Shown here piece after piece: positions 18,829 to 26,384 of a stretch of 64,000 nt of DNA. The notes under the pieces are model-generated. The model was not told where the DNA came from. It saw nothing but the letters and a program-made list of their open reading frames with translations, and did not search any database. Position 1 is the first letter of the stretch; every line of letters starts with the position of its first letter. The stretch is from Caulobacter flavus (GTDB lineage Bacteria; Pseudomonadota; Alphaproteobacteria; Caulobacterales; Caulobacteraceae): contig NZ_CP026100.1 of NCBI RefSeq assembly GCF_003722335.1, forward strand, positions 3,446,001 to 3,510,000. Direction: 5' to 3'. The position numbers were made by a program, and so were the translations under genes.

Positions 18829-20994
18829 TTACGGTCCCGCCGCGTAGATCGGGGGCGGCAGGGGCGGGGTGGGGGAGGCGGGGTGGCGGCCGGTGATCTT
18901 CAGGTCGTCGAAATAGGGCATGCTGAGCGCCGCGCCGTTCGGGCCGGCCATCAGTCCCGCCATGCCGGAGGGATAGAGGGTGTCGGTCGCGGACAGGACG
19001 GGCTTGCCGTCGACGAGGCCGGTGATCGTCTCGCTTTCGAAGCGCAGTTCCAGGCGTCGCCACTGGCCGGGCGCGACGCCGGCCAGGCGGGTCTGGGCCA
19101 GAAGCTTCTCGCCGCCTTCGCCCGTGTCGCCGCCGGCCTTGATGATCGCCTGCTGCTCGGCGTCGCCGACCAGCTTCTTCTTGTCGATCTTGCCGCGCGC
19201 GACCACCAGGCGCGCCTCGCCGTCGGCGGCCAGTTCGAGATAGTAGCCCTTGGGGATCACGCCGTAGCCCGTGCCGACCTGGGCGATGCGGCCCATGACG
19301 GCGGCGCGTTCGCCGGCCGCCAGCCGCACGTCGACGGCGACGGCGTAGTCGCGCCAGGCCCCGTCGCCGAGGATCGTGTAGGGCTTCCAGTCCGGCGCCC
19401 AGGACAGCGTCGGGACCGGAGCGGCCTGGCGCAGGCAGGTTCCCTCGCGCGCCGGGCATCTGGCCAGCTCGAAGGCGCCGGAGATGTCGGCCAGGTAGCG
19501 CGGCTGCCAGCCCCGGGTCTGGGGCGCACCGTAACCCTCGAAGGTTTCGGCATAGGGAAAGGGGAACGCGCGCTTGGGCGGCACGGCGCCGAAGCCGCCC
19601 TTGGTCTGGCCCCGCGTGGTGGTCAGCGAATAGACCGCGTTCGGCTCGAGCGTCACGGTCAGAACGCCGTCCTTCAGGGCCAGGTCCGGCTGGCGGGCGA
19701 AGTGCTCGCGTTCGGTGCTGCGCCAGACGGCGAGGTCGCGGGTCGACAGGCCCCCGGCCACCGACAGCCGCAGGATCTGCGGCTCGCTCGCGCCGCGCGT
19801 CTCGACGATGACGCTGTAGTCGTCGCCCGGCGATTTCAGGGTGACGAACGAGCCGCCGCCCGACAGCTCGCCGCTAGCGCCGGCCAGGTAGGTCCAGCCG
19901 ACCTGCGTGAACTGGCCGTAGTGGGCGTAGCCCCAGAGCGCGGGGTTGATCGCGTAGTGGCCGCTCCAGGGCCAGTTGGCGCGGATGGCGGCTTCCTTTT
20001 CGCCGGAATAGGGCTGGGTCTCGTAGACGCCGGCGATGCCGTACCAGTTGACGACCTTGGTGAAGCCGCTGCGGACGTAGTTGTCGTTGAAGGCCTCGAC
20101 CAGGCCGATCAGCGCCGAATAGCCAGGCTCGTAGACGTGCTGCTCGGTGTTCCACATCGGCTTGCCCATCGCGGCGGCCTTGGCCTGGATCTCGGCCGGG
20201 ACGAACGACTTGGGCGCGTTGTTGTGGGCGCTGACGATGTCGACGGCGTCGCGCAGGTCCTTGTCGGTCGCCATGTCGTCGACGAACTTGAACTTCCATG
20301 GATCGGGCCAGTTGTCGAAGCCGTGCAGCTTGACCGAGGGGAAGCCGTTGTCGTTCAGCGTGCGGCGGAAGCTCTTGGCGAAGTCGTAGCTGGCGCCCTT
20401 TTCGTTGCGCGGGCCGATGGCGTCGAGCGTCAGGCCGTGCACGTCGCGCAGGCCTTTCAGCCAGCTGACGTAGTAGGCCTCCATGTCCTGCGAATAGAAC
20501 GGCTGGTCGAGGCGGTAGTCCTTGCCGGTGCTCTGGTCGTAGACCTTGCCGGACGAGCCGATCCATCCGGGCGCGCTCCAGGCCGCGCCGTCGAGGGAGA
20601 GGCGGGGGTTGCGCTTCCTCGCCTCGACCATCTCCCACCACATGTAGCCGCGCCGGTAGTCGAGGTCGTCGCGCGCGTGCATGTGGCTGGGGATGGACCC
20701 TTGCGTCGAGTTGCCGTCGCCGGGGATCTCGACATAGAGGGCGCCGACCGAGGCGCCGAAGTTCGGCTTGAACAGCAGGTCGAGGATCTGGCCGCGCTGG
20801 GGCTCGGGGTAGTCCTTCAGCAGGACGCCGGTCGCCCCGCCGCCCTCGACCACGCCGATCCCGTCGAAGCGCTTGCCGCCGGCCTGGCCGTCGAGGCGGA
20901 CCTCGCGGATCTCGGCGGCCTGGGCGGCGCCGGCCAGGACGGCGAGCGCCGCGCCCAGCATCAGGGGGCGTGGCGAAGGGGTGCGGCGTGCCAT
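18829..20994 (-). CDS. Glycoside hydrolase family 59, galactocerebrosidase (GALC)-like
   Basis: This exported 721-residue enzyme has the architecture of animal galactocerebrosidase. A signal peptide (1-26) is followed by the GH59 barrel with FDGIGVVEGGGATGVLLKDY, LDLLFKPNFGAS and PSHMHARDD. The predicted acid/base is Glu198 (GPRNEKG) and the nucleophile Glu284 (WNTEQHV). The beta-sandwich holds PWSGHYAINPALWGYAHYGQ and a GGGSFVTL turn, and a C-terminal lectin-like domain (about 490-710) ends MPYFDDLKITGR. These blocks match remembered human GALC sequence closely, which makes the family call firm. The known family reaction is hydrolysis of terminal beta-galactosides. Here a glycan such as an arabinogalactan or a galactolipid is more likely than a sphingolipid, but that is inference. 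A perfect TTGGTCTGACCAA operator lies 29 bp upstream of the start. Confidence 0.92.
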   Translation of the reverse strand: MARRTPSPRPLMLGAALAVLAGAAQAAEIREVRLDGQAGGKRFDGIGVVEGGGATGVLLKDYPEPQRGQILDLLFKPNFGASVGALYVEIPGDGNSTQGSIPSHMHARDDLDYRRGYMWWEMVEARKRNPRLSLDGAAWSAPGWIGSSGKVYDQSTGKDYRLDQPFYSQDMEAYYVSWLKGLRDVHGLTLDAIGPRNEKGASYDFAKSFRRTLNDNGFPSVKLHGFDNWPDPWKFKFVDDMATDKDLRDAVDIVSAHNNAPKSFVPAEIQAKAAAMGKPMWNTEQHVYEPGYSALIGLVEAFNDNYVRSGFTKVVNWYGIAGVYETQPYSGEKEAAIRANWPWSGHYAINPALWGYAHYGQFTQVGWTYLAGASGELSGGGSFVTLKSPGDDYSVIVETRGASEPQILRLSVAGGLSTRDLAVWRSTEREHFARQPDLALKDGVLTVTLEPNAVYSLTTTRGQTKGGFGAVPPKRAFPFPYAETFEGYGAPQTRGWQPRYLADISGAFELARCPAREGTCLRQAAPVPTLSWAPDWKPYTILGDGAWRDYAVAVDVRLAAGERAAVMGRIAQVGTGYGVIPKGYYLELAADGEARLVVARGKIDKKKLVGDAEQQAIIKAGGDTGEGGEKLLAQTRLAGVAPGQWRRLELRFESETITGLVDGKPVLSATDTLYPSGMAGLMAGPNGAALSMPYFDDLKITGRHPASPTPPLPPPIYAAGP

Positions 20995-21022
20995 GATCGC
21001 GAGCGCCTCCCAGCGCCTTCCA

Positions 21023-21035
21023 TTGGTCTGACCAA
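21023..21035. promoter_or_regulatory. GntR/FadR-type operator upstream of GH59 gene
   Basis: The 13-bp palindrome TTGGTCTGACCAA is identical to the one beside the GntR gene at 33121. FadR-subfamily regulators (FadR, UxuR, LldR, PdhR) typically bind TGGTNNNACCA-like sites. The position between the gene start (20994) and the probable upstream promoter fits repression by blocking transcription. Confidence 0.8.
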
Positions 21036-21159
21036 GATGGTTTCACGCATCCTAGCGTCGACGCGTGCGGGAGGGGAAGGGACTGGTCGTATAAATCAAA
21101 ACCCTTTGTGAAATATGGAGATACTCTCGTTTTGGATGGTAGCGGTAATAGCCCCTGGG

Positions 21160-21187
21160 TTGTGAAAATTGGTCAGGCCGCTATTGC
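21160..21187 (+). promoter_or_regulatory. Candidate housekeeping promoter with embedded GntR-type operator
   Basis: TTGTGAA (21160-21166) and GCTATTGC (21180-21187) are separated by 13 bp. This fits the known Caulobacter housekeeping promoter pattern (TTGACGS, 10-14 bp, GCTANAWC) with a few mismatches. The spacer contains ATTGGTCAGGCC (21168-21179), a variant of the local GntR operator. The string TGGTCAGGCCGCTATTGCA here recurs exactly before the TBDR gene at 26297-26315. It would fire rightward into the candidate small RNA. Confidence 0.6.
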
Positions 21188-21193
21188 ATCGAA

Positions 21194-21297
21194 CGATGTT
21201 TGCCGCTAGAGAAGGAGGGTGTTCGGCGTCTGCGAGCCGACCGCAAACTTCATAGTTCCCCTCCAGGCCGACCACGACGACGGGTCGGCCTTTTTTT
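21194..21297 (+). ncRNA. Candidate small RNA with rho-independent terminator
   Basis: A transcript of about 100 nt is predicted from the promoter at 21160-21187 to a strong terminator. The terminator stem is GGCCGACC (21266-21273) with GGTCGGCC (21283-21290), followed by seven T. Upstream, GGAGGG (21214-21219) can pair with CCCTCC (21259-21264), enclosing a TCGGC/GCCGA hairpin (21223-21240). When free, the CCCCTCC strand could act as an anti-Shine-Dalgarno, as in several alphaproteobacterial small RNAs. A 19-codon ORF starts at ATG 21196, almost at the predicted 5' end, and stops at 21255, so a leaderless micro-peptide is an alternative. No known RNA family was recognised. Confidence 0.55.
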
Positions 21298-21464
21298 GCG
21301 CGGTGTCGTGGCCCTGCACCGTCAGTCCCGCCGGGGGTCAGGAACATTCACCGCTATTGGCGATCCAAGCCGAAGTGGACGGATTTCGTGGTTGTTGGGC
21401 GCGGGGCGGGACTGCAGCTCGCGTGCTCACACCTATCGTTGCGCGATGCACACGTCGAGCGCTC
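21298..21464. other. Gene-free spacer
   Basis: This 167-bp stretch lies between the candidate RNA terminator and the 3' end of the HEPN-like gene. Longer open frames running through it cross the terminator and show no domain features, so they are not called. Base composition is lower in GC than in the flanking operons. Confidence 0.4.
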
Positions 21465-22118
21465 TCAAGAGCTATGATCGCCAGGAGCGGGTCTCGACTT
21501 GATTTCGAACCCGGATATTGGAATTCGCCCTTCACTGATCGCCTCGACTATCGACAGTGCTCTGAGATCGTCGGAAGACATCGCCATGTGAGAATTCTGC
21601 GCACGCACGACTGCGGCGAGCTCTGCATCCATGATCCTTGCCCGCTCGTCTCTTACTTGGTCGCGCCAAGCATCGATTTCCGCAGCTGTATGGGCGTAGC
21701 GGTAGTCTCGCATGACTTGGTGGCCAGCCTCGTTCAAGGAGGGCAGTAGGAAATTGCCTTCCATGACGATCACGTCGTCCACGACCTGCTTGGTGTTGCC
21801 CACGTGGCCATGGGCTATCTGATTTCGCATTGAAGCGAGACGATCCAAAGCCTTCATGGCTCTGCGAATTTCAGCAAGTTCAGCATCGAGGAAGCGGCGC
21901 TTGTATCGGGTCAGTGCAGACAGCAGCATCTTGCTGCGCGCCGACCGCGAAGACCCGACATAGGTCTCAAAAGTGGTGGGCTCGCTTTTCGCGCACAACC
22001 GATGGAAGACTCCCATGAGCACGTCCTCAGACGCTTCCCACCAACTTAGAGCCAATCCCACCGAGAGATAAATTTCTGCGGGAGTCGCCGAGCCTATGCG
22101 AGGTGCGGAAGGAGCCAT
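21465..22118 (-). CDS. Hypothetical protein with HEPN-like RX4H motif
   Basis: This 217-residue protein of unknown function is mostly alpha-helical. It contains SMRNQIAHGHVG, in which Arg98 and His103 form an RX4H motif like that of HEPN-fold ribonucleases; the preceding helix (AEIRRAMKALDRLA) and a Trp/Glu-rich N-terminal helix (LALSWWEASEDVL) are compatible. There is no signal peptide or membrane segment. The start is well supported by AGGAGAG just before ATG 22118. The gene is less GC-rich than its neighbours and stands alone between unrelated operons, suggesting acquisition. No partner nucleotidyltransferase or antitoxin is adjacent, so a toxin role is not supported. HEPN membership is inferred from one motif and helical content only. 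Confidence 0.7.
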   Translation of the reverse strand: MAPSAPRIGSATPAEIYLSVGLALSWWEASEDVLMGVFHRLCAKSEPTTFETYVGSSRSARSKMLLSALTRYKRRFLDAELAEIRRAMKALDRLASMRNQIAHGHVGNTKQVVDDVIVMEGNFLLPSLNEAGHQVMRDYRYAHTAAEIDAWRDQVRDERARIMDAELAAVVRAQNSHMAMSSDDLRALSIVEAISEGRIPISGFEIKSRPAPGDHSS

Positions 22119-22190
22119 CTTGCTCTCCTGGTAGAGGTTGGCGTCAGCATAGAGCGCAGTGGCGAGAAAGTGACGACAAGAAGAGGCGTC

Positions 22191-23102
22191 TCAGCGGCAG
22201 AGCGTCTTGGAGTCCACCTGCTCGGATGGGGCGACGATCCCCGACAGGTCGATATTCCGGGCCTTGGCCGTGCGGTCCATGATCCCGCCGCCGCCGGGCA
22301 AGGCTTGCGCCTCGGCGTAGGCCGGATCCTTCTGGGCCGCTTCGAGAGTGACGTAGCGGGCGCCGGCGGCGTCGAGGCGGTCGAGCACCTCGGGCAGCAT
22401 GTGCGCCGACCAGCCGCCGATGTGGGTCAGCAGCACCTGCGGGATCATCCGGCCGTAGACCCTTTGAGAGACGGCCCGCATGCGGGCGACGCCGTCGTCG
22501 ACGCCGCGCAGGTATTGGTCCTCCATCGTCCTGATGGCGGCCTGGTCGTTCCTGGCCACGCAGCGGGCGTAGGCGTCGCTGTAGCTCCAGTCGCTGAACG
22601 AGAAGGTGACGTGGGCGACCTTGTAGCCGTGGGCGGCGAGGTAGGCGGCCGCGCCGTCGTGGCGCTCGGGGCGCGTGCCGGCCGTCAGGTTGGGAAACCT
22701 CAGATACCGCCAGTCCTGGCCCTTCATCCGCTCGGCCACGGCCGGCTGGCCGGCTTCCAGGTCGGCGATCCAGGCCTCCAGCGTGTCGGCCTTTTCGAGA
22801 TTGAGGTGGGTAGCGGTGTGGTTGCCGAGCGGGTGGCCGGCCGCGCGCCAGGCGTCGAGCACGGCGTTGGTTTCGGCGTCGGTCGCCTTGGCCGCGTTGA
22901 CGAAGCCGAAGGCCTCGGCGACGCCGTGGGCCTTGAAGGTCTCGATGTGCGAGCGGGCGATCGACAGGCGGGTCATGCCCGGCGGCAGGGCGCCGTGGAC
23001 GGGCAGGTCGTCGACGGTGACGGCGACGTCGAAGCCTTGCGCCGACGCCGTAGCGGGGAGGGCGACGGTCAGCATCAGGACCAGGGCGGCGGTGCGGCGC
23101 AT
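22191..23102 (-). CDS. Polysaccharide deacetylase, carbohydrate esterase family 4-like
   Basis: This exported 303-residue NodB-fold deacetylase would remove N- or O-acetyl groups from a glycan. It has a signal peptide (1-21, ending TASA). Motif 1 is VTVDDLP, with the base and metal-binding Asp31-Asp32. Motif 2 is GNHTATHL, with metal ligands His95 and His99. Later segments WRYLRFPNLTAG and VLLTHIGGWSAHMLPEVL fit motifs 3 and 5. It is the last gene of a three-gene minus-strand unit with the SGNH esterase (10 bp upstream) and the glucuronidase-like GH2. The grouping suggests deacetylation of a decorated hemicellulose or pectin fragment. Xylan/chitin substrate choice cannot be made from sequence. 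Confidence 0.88.
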   Translation of the reverse strand: MRRTAALVLMLTVALPATASAQGFDVAVTVDDLPVHGALPPGMTRLSIARSHIETFKAHGVAEAFGFVNAAKATDAETNAVLDAWRAAGHPLGNHTATHLNLEKADTLEAWIADLEAGQPAVAERMKGQDWRYLRFPNLTAGTRPERHDGAAAYLAAHGYKVAHVTFSFSDWSYSDAYARCVARNDQAAIRTMEDQYLRGVDDGVARMRAVSQRVYGRMIPQVLLTHIGGWSAHMLPEVLDRLDAAGARYVTLEAAQKDPAYAEAQALPGGGGIMDRTAKARNIDLSGIVAPSEQVDSKTLCR

Positions 23103-23112
23103 GGCGGCTTCC

Positions 23113-24354
23113 TCAGCGTTTGCGGGCGGGCGAGACCAGCAGGTTCAGCGGCACGGCCGAACCTAGGGCCTGATAGCCGGCCGGCGACGGATGCAGTTTG
23201 TCGCCGGAGTCGTAGGCGGGCAGAAGCCGCGAGGGATCGGCCGGATCGGCGGCGACCTTGTCGAAATCGACGACGGCGTCGAACACGCCGGCCGTGCGGA
23301 TCCACTGGTTGACGGCGCGGCGGTCGGCGTCGGCGTCCGCGTCGGAGCGATAGGTCTTGGTGCCGCCGAACGGCAGGATGGTGGCGCCGATCACCCGCAC
23401 GTTCCGGGCGTGGGCGCGCTCGACCAACTGGCGGTAGCCGGCGGCCAGGCCCTCGACGACGGCCTGGCGCTTTTCGGCCGTGACCTCGCCCTCGCGCGAC
23501 AGCGTGCCGATGTCGTTGACGCCGATCAGCACGATCACCGTGGTCAGGCCCGGCAGGGACAGCACGTCGCGGTCGAAGCGGGCCAGGCCATTGGGGCCGT
23601 TGCCGTCCTTCAGCAGGCGGTTGCCGCCGATGCCGGCGTTGACCACGCCGATATGGCGGGTCTTCGGATCGGCCTGCAGGCGCTGGGCCAGGACGTCGGG
23701 CCAGCGCTCGTAGCGGTCGACGCCGGCGCCGCTGCCGTCGGTGATGGAATCGCCGAAGGTCGCCACCGTCTCCACGGCCGGACCCGACACGTCGACGGCG
23801 GCGATCTGGGTCCACTGGATCAGCGTCGTCGCGCCCGGCAGGTCGGCGGCGCTGGCCTGGTCGCCGGACGCGACATAGGCCGTGGTGCGGGCGGCGCGGT
23901 GGACGGTGAAGGTCTTGGGCGCGTCCTTCATGTGCAGGCTGACGGCCAGGGGCTGCAGGGCGGGCGAGGGCAGGTCGATCGGATCGGACAGGAAGATCGC
24001 GCCCGGCGGGATGGTCACGCCCGGCTTGCCGTCGAAGGTGATCGCCCGGTCGCTGCCGGCGACGATCGCCGCGCTGCCCGCCCCGACCGAATGGGCCAGG
24101 TGGGCGCCCTCGATGCGAAGCGGCGCGGTCCCCAGCGCGTTGGTGAAGCGCAGGCGAAGGCGTTGGCCTCCCGACGACAGCCGCATGACCTGGCGGATGG
24201 TGAAGTCGCCGCCGTCGGCGGGCAGGCCCTTCATCTCGTCCAGAGGCACGACCGCCGTCGACCAGCTGGCGGCCCAGCGGTCGGCGGCCTGGACGGGCAG
24301 GGCCAGCACGAGGGCAAGGGCGGCGCCGGTCAGGGCGCGGACGGCGGGCGTCAC
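23113..24354 (-). CDS. SGNH/GDSL-family esterase, exported
   Basis: This 413-residue exported SGNH hydrolase is a likely acetyl- or feruloyl-type carbohydrate esterase. It carries a signal peptide (1-23) and an N-terminal beta-sandwich of about 160 residues (RWAASWSTAVVPLDE). The catalytic SGNH domain has block I TFGDSITDG with Ser203, block II NAGIGGNRLL, block III IGVND with Asn280, and block V DKLHPSPAGY with the Asp-x-x-His pair near residue 385. The start overlaps the stop of the upstream GH2 gene by 4 nt (ATGA), so the two are translationally coupled. The N-terminal domain plus SGNH arrangement is common in esterases encoded with pectin or xylan genes. Confidence 0.9.
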   Translation of the reverse strand: MTPAVRALTGAALALVLALPVQAADRWAASWSTAVVPLDEMKGLPADGGDFTIRQVMRLSSGGQRLRLRFTNALGTAPLRIEGAHLAHSVGAGSAAIVAGSDRAITFDGKPGVTIPPGAIFLSDPIDLPSPALQPLAVSLHMKDAPKTFTVHRAARTTAYVASGDQASAADLPGATTLIQWTQIAAVDVSGPAVETVATFGDSITDGSGAGVDRYERWPDVLAQRLQADPKTRHIGVVNAGIGGNRLLKDGNGPNGLARFDRDVLSLPGLTTVIVLIGVNDIGTLSREGEVTAEKRQAVVEGLAAGYRQLVERAHARNVRVIGATILPFGGTKTYRSDADADADRRAVNQWIRTAGVFDAVVDFDKVAADPADPSRLLPAYDSGDKLHPSPAGYQALGSAVPLNLLVSPARKR

Positions 24355-26228
24355 GAGGTCTTGCCGGCGTAGTAGCGGCGCAGGGTCTCGAAGGCGAGCT
24401 TGCGGCGGCCCTCGTTGCTGACCAGGCCCTTACGGTTCCAGTAGTCCTGGTAGCGGGCGTGCCAGCGACGCGGCGAGCGGAAGTCCTTCAGCACCCACGG
24501 ACTGACGCCGACGAAGCCGTCGCGGTCGAGCAGGGCCAGGGTCTCCTCGAATACCCAGGCCTGGTACTCCTCGGTCCAGCGGTTCTCCTTCGGGCCGCGC
24601 TCGCCGTAGAGGGCGTCGGCGCCGAACTCGCTCATCATCATCGGCTTGTCGTGCGGATTGGAGAACCGCACGGTCTTGGCCTGGTCGGGCGTGCGCGGCC
24701 CGTACCAGCCCTCGTACTGGTTGATGGCCACCACATCGAGGTCGGGCGCCAGCGGGTCGTCGACCACGAACTGGTTCTGGCCGGCCTTGGCGCCGCCGAC
24801 GTCGATGTTCTTGTTCAGGGCCGCGGTCAGCAGGCGGGTGGGGTCGAGGCGGCGGATGTCGGCGACCACGTGGCGCAGGAAGGTGGTGCGGGCCTGGTGG
24901 GTCGGCGTCTCGTTGGCCACCGACCAGAAGGCGACGCTGGCGCGGTTGCGGTCGCGGACCACCATCTCGGCGGCCATGGCGCGGGCCAGGGTGAGGGTCT
25001 TGGGGCTCTCGTAGGCGACGTCGTCCCAGTAGACGGGGATCTCCGACCAGACCAGCAGGCCGATCTCGTCGCAAAGGCGCACGGTGCTTTCCGTGTGCGG
25101 ATAGTGCGCCAGGCGGACCATGTCGCAGCCCAGGGCCTTGGCCTCTTCCAGCAGGGCGCGGGCCTCGGGCGGGGTCATGACGCGGCCGCCCTGGGCGCCC
25201 AGCGGCTCTTCGTGCAGGGCGATGCCGCGGATGAAGCGCGGCTTGCCGTTGACCAGGATCTGGCGGCCGCGGGCCTCCAGCGTGCGGAAGCCGACGCGCT
25301 CTCGGCGCACGTCCTCGCCGGCCTTGAAGGTGACGTCGTACAGCGTCGGCGTTTCCGGCGACCACAGCTTCAGCCCGCGCGGGGGTTTGGCCGACAGGCG
25401 GGCGCGGCCGTCGGGGCCGGTCTTGCCGGTCAGCGTCAGGTTCAGGCCGGCGATGGCGACCGAGACCTCCAGGCCGGCGGCGGCCGGGCCGTCGGCGCGC
25501 AGGTCGGCGACGATCTGGCCGGCTTCCAGCCGCAGGAAGGCGTCGCGCAGGAAGGTGGCGGGCGTCTCGACCAGCCAGACCGAGCGGGTGATGCCGCCGT
25601 AGTTCTTCCAGTCGAAGTCGAGCGAGGGCAGGGTCTCGGGGCCAACGCGGTCGTCGACGCGCAGCACCACGACATTCTCGCCGGCCTTCAGCTTGCCGGT
25701 GACCTCGAAGACGAAGGGCGTGAAGCCGCCTTCGTGGCGGCCGATCTCCTGGCCGTTCAGCCAGACGACGGCGTCGTAGTTCACGGCCTCGAAGCTGAGG
25801 AAGCGGCGGCCGCCCGTATCGGCCGGGGCCTGGAAGCGGCGATGGAAGTAGATCGGGCCGTCGTACCATTCCAGCGACGGATCGCGGGTGTTCCAGTCGC
25901 CGGGGATTTCCATGCGCGGCGAGGCGCCCCAGTCGTACTCGACGACGGGGCCGCCGGGCTTCTGGGCCTCGTCCAGCCAGAAGGCGCGGCGGGCGTTGGG
26001 CTTGCGGAAGGCGGAGTCGTTCTGGTCGAGGATGTAGGCCCACAGGCCGTCCAGCGTGGTGCGCGGGCGGTCGTGCTGGGCGAACAGCAGCAGCGGCTCG
26101 TCACCGGCGGCGAGGGGCGGGGAGGCGGCCTTGCCCTGAGCTTTTTCCTGGGCCTGGACCTGCGCGGCGACGGCGGCGCTGGCGGTCAGGGCGGCTCCAG
26201 CCAGGAGCTGGCGACGGCTGGGCGTCAT
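24351..26228 (-). CDS. Glycoside hydrolase family 2, beta-glucuronidase-like, Tat-exported
   Basis: This 625-residue GH2 enzyme resembles bacterial beta-glucuronidases. It opens with a Tat-type signal (SRRQLLAGAALTASAAVA), then a jelly-roll domain (SFEAVNYDAVVWLNG), an Ig-like domain and a TIM barrel. Predicted acid/base is Glu440 (WSVANETPTH) and nucleophile Glu534 (MMSEFGADALYG). The spacing of 94 and the NQYEGWYG motif preceding the nucleophile are characteristic of the glucuronidase branch, whereas galactosidases differ there. It is the first gene of the GH2-SGNH-CE4 unit, divergent from a TBDR across a region with clustered GntR-type half-sites. Glucuronate released here could feed the mannonate dehydratase encoded at 33245. 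Galacturonidase activity is an alternative. Confidence 0.88.
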   Translation of the reverse strand: MTPSRRQLLAGAALTASAAVAAQVQAQEKAQGKAASPPLAAGDEPLLLFAQHDRPRTTLDGLWAYILDQNDSAFRKPNARRAFWLDEAQKPGGPVVEYDWGASPRMEIPGDWNTRDPSLEWYDGPIYFHRRFQAPADTGGRRFLSFEAVNYDAVVWLNGQEIGRHEGGFTPFVFEVTGKLKAGENVVVLRVDDRVGPETLPSLDFDWKNYGGITRSVWLVETPATFLRDAFLRLEAGQIVADLRADGPAAAGLEVSVAIAGLNLTLTGKTGPDGRARLSAKPPRGLKLWSPETPTLYDVTFKAGEDVRRERVGFRTLEARGRQILVNGKPRFIRGIALHEEPLGAQGGRVMTPPEARALLEEAKALGCDMVRLAHYPHTESTVRLCDEIGLLVWSEIPVYWDDVAYESPKTLTLARAMAAEMVVRDRNRASVAFWSVANETPTHQARTTFLRHVVADIRRLDPTRLLTAALNKNIDVGGAKAGQNQFVVDDPLAPDLDVVAINQYEGWYGPRTPDQAKTVRFSNPHDKPMMMSEFGADALYGERGPKENRWTEEYQAWVFEETLALLDRDGFVGVSPWVLKDFRSPRRWHARYQDYWNRKGLVSNEGRRKLAFETLRRYYAGKTS

Positions 26229-26271
26229 GGCGGCTTTCTCCCTAAATCGTACTTGCCTCTCTCCTAGAGGG

Positions 26272-26329
26272 TTTGGTCAAGTTTGGCCAGGGCGCATGGT
26301 CAGGCCGCTATTGCAATCGGTATGACCAA
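26272..26329. promoter_or_regulatory. Clustered GntR-type operator half-sites in divergent promoter region
   Basis: Between the divergent GH2 operon and the TBDR gene lie TTGGTCAAGTTTGGCCA (26273-26289), TGGTCAGGCC (26297-26306) and TGACCAA (26323-26329). These are the half-sites of the palindrome found at 21023 and 33121. TGGTCAGGCCGCTATTGCA is an exact 19-bp match to the candidate small-RNA promoter at 21170-21188, including the GCTATTGC -10-like element (26307-26314). The region could control both directions. Confidence 0.6.
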
Positions 26330-26384
26330 TCTCTATGTGCACTCCCATCGGGTCGAAGAACCCTTCAGAATGTGGGAGTCAGGT

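Noticed and set aside
21219..21749. A 176-codon plus-strand frame after the candidate small RNA
   Set aside because: It runs through the rho-independent terminator and antisense to the HEPN-like gene, with no domain features; its GTG overlaps the purine-rich stretch.
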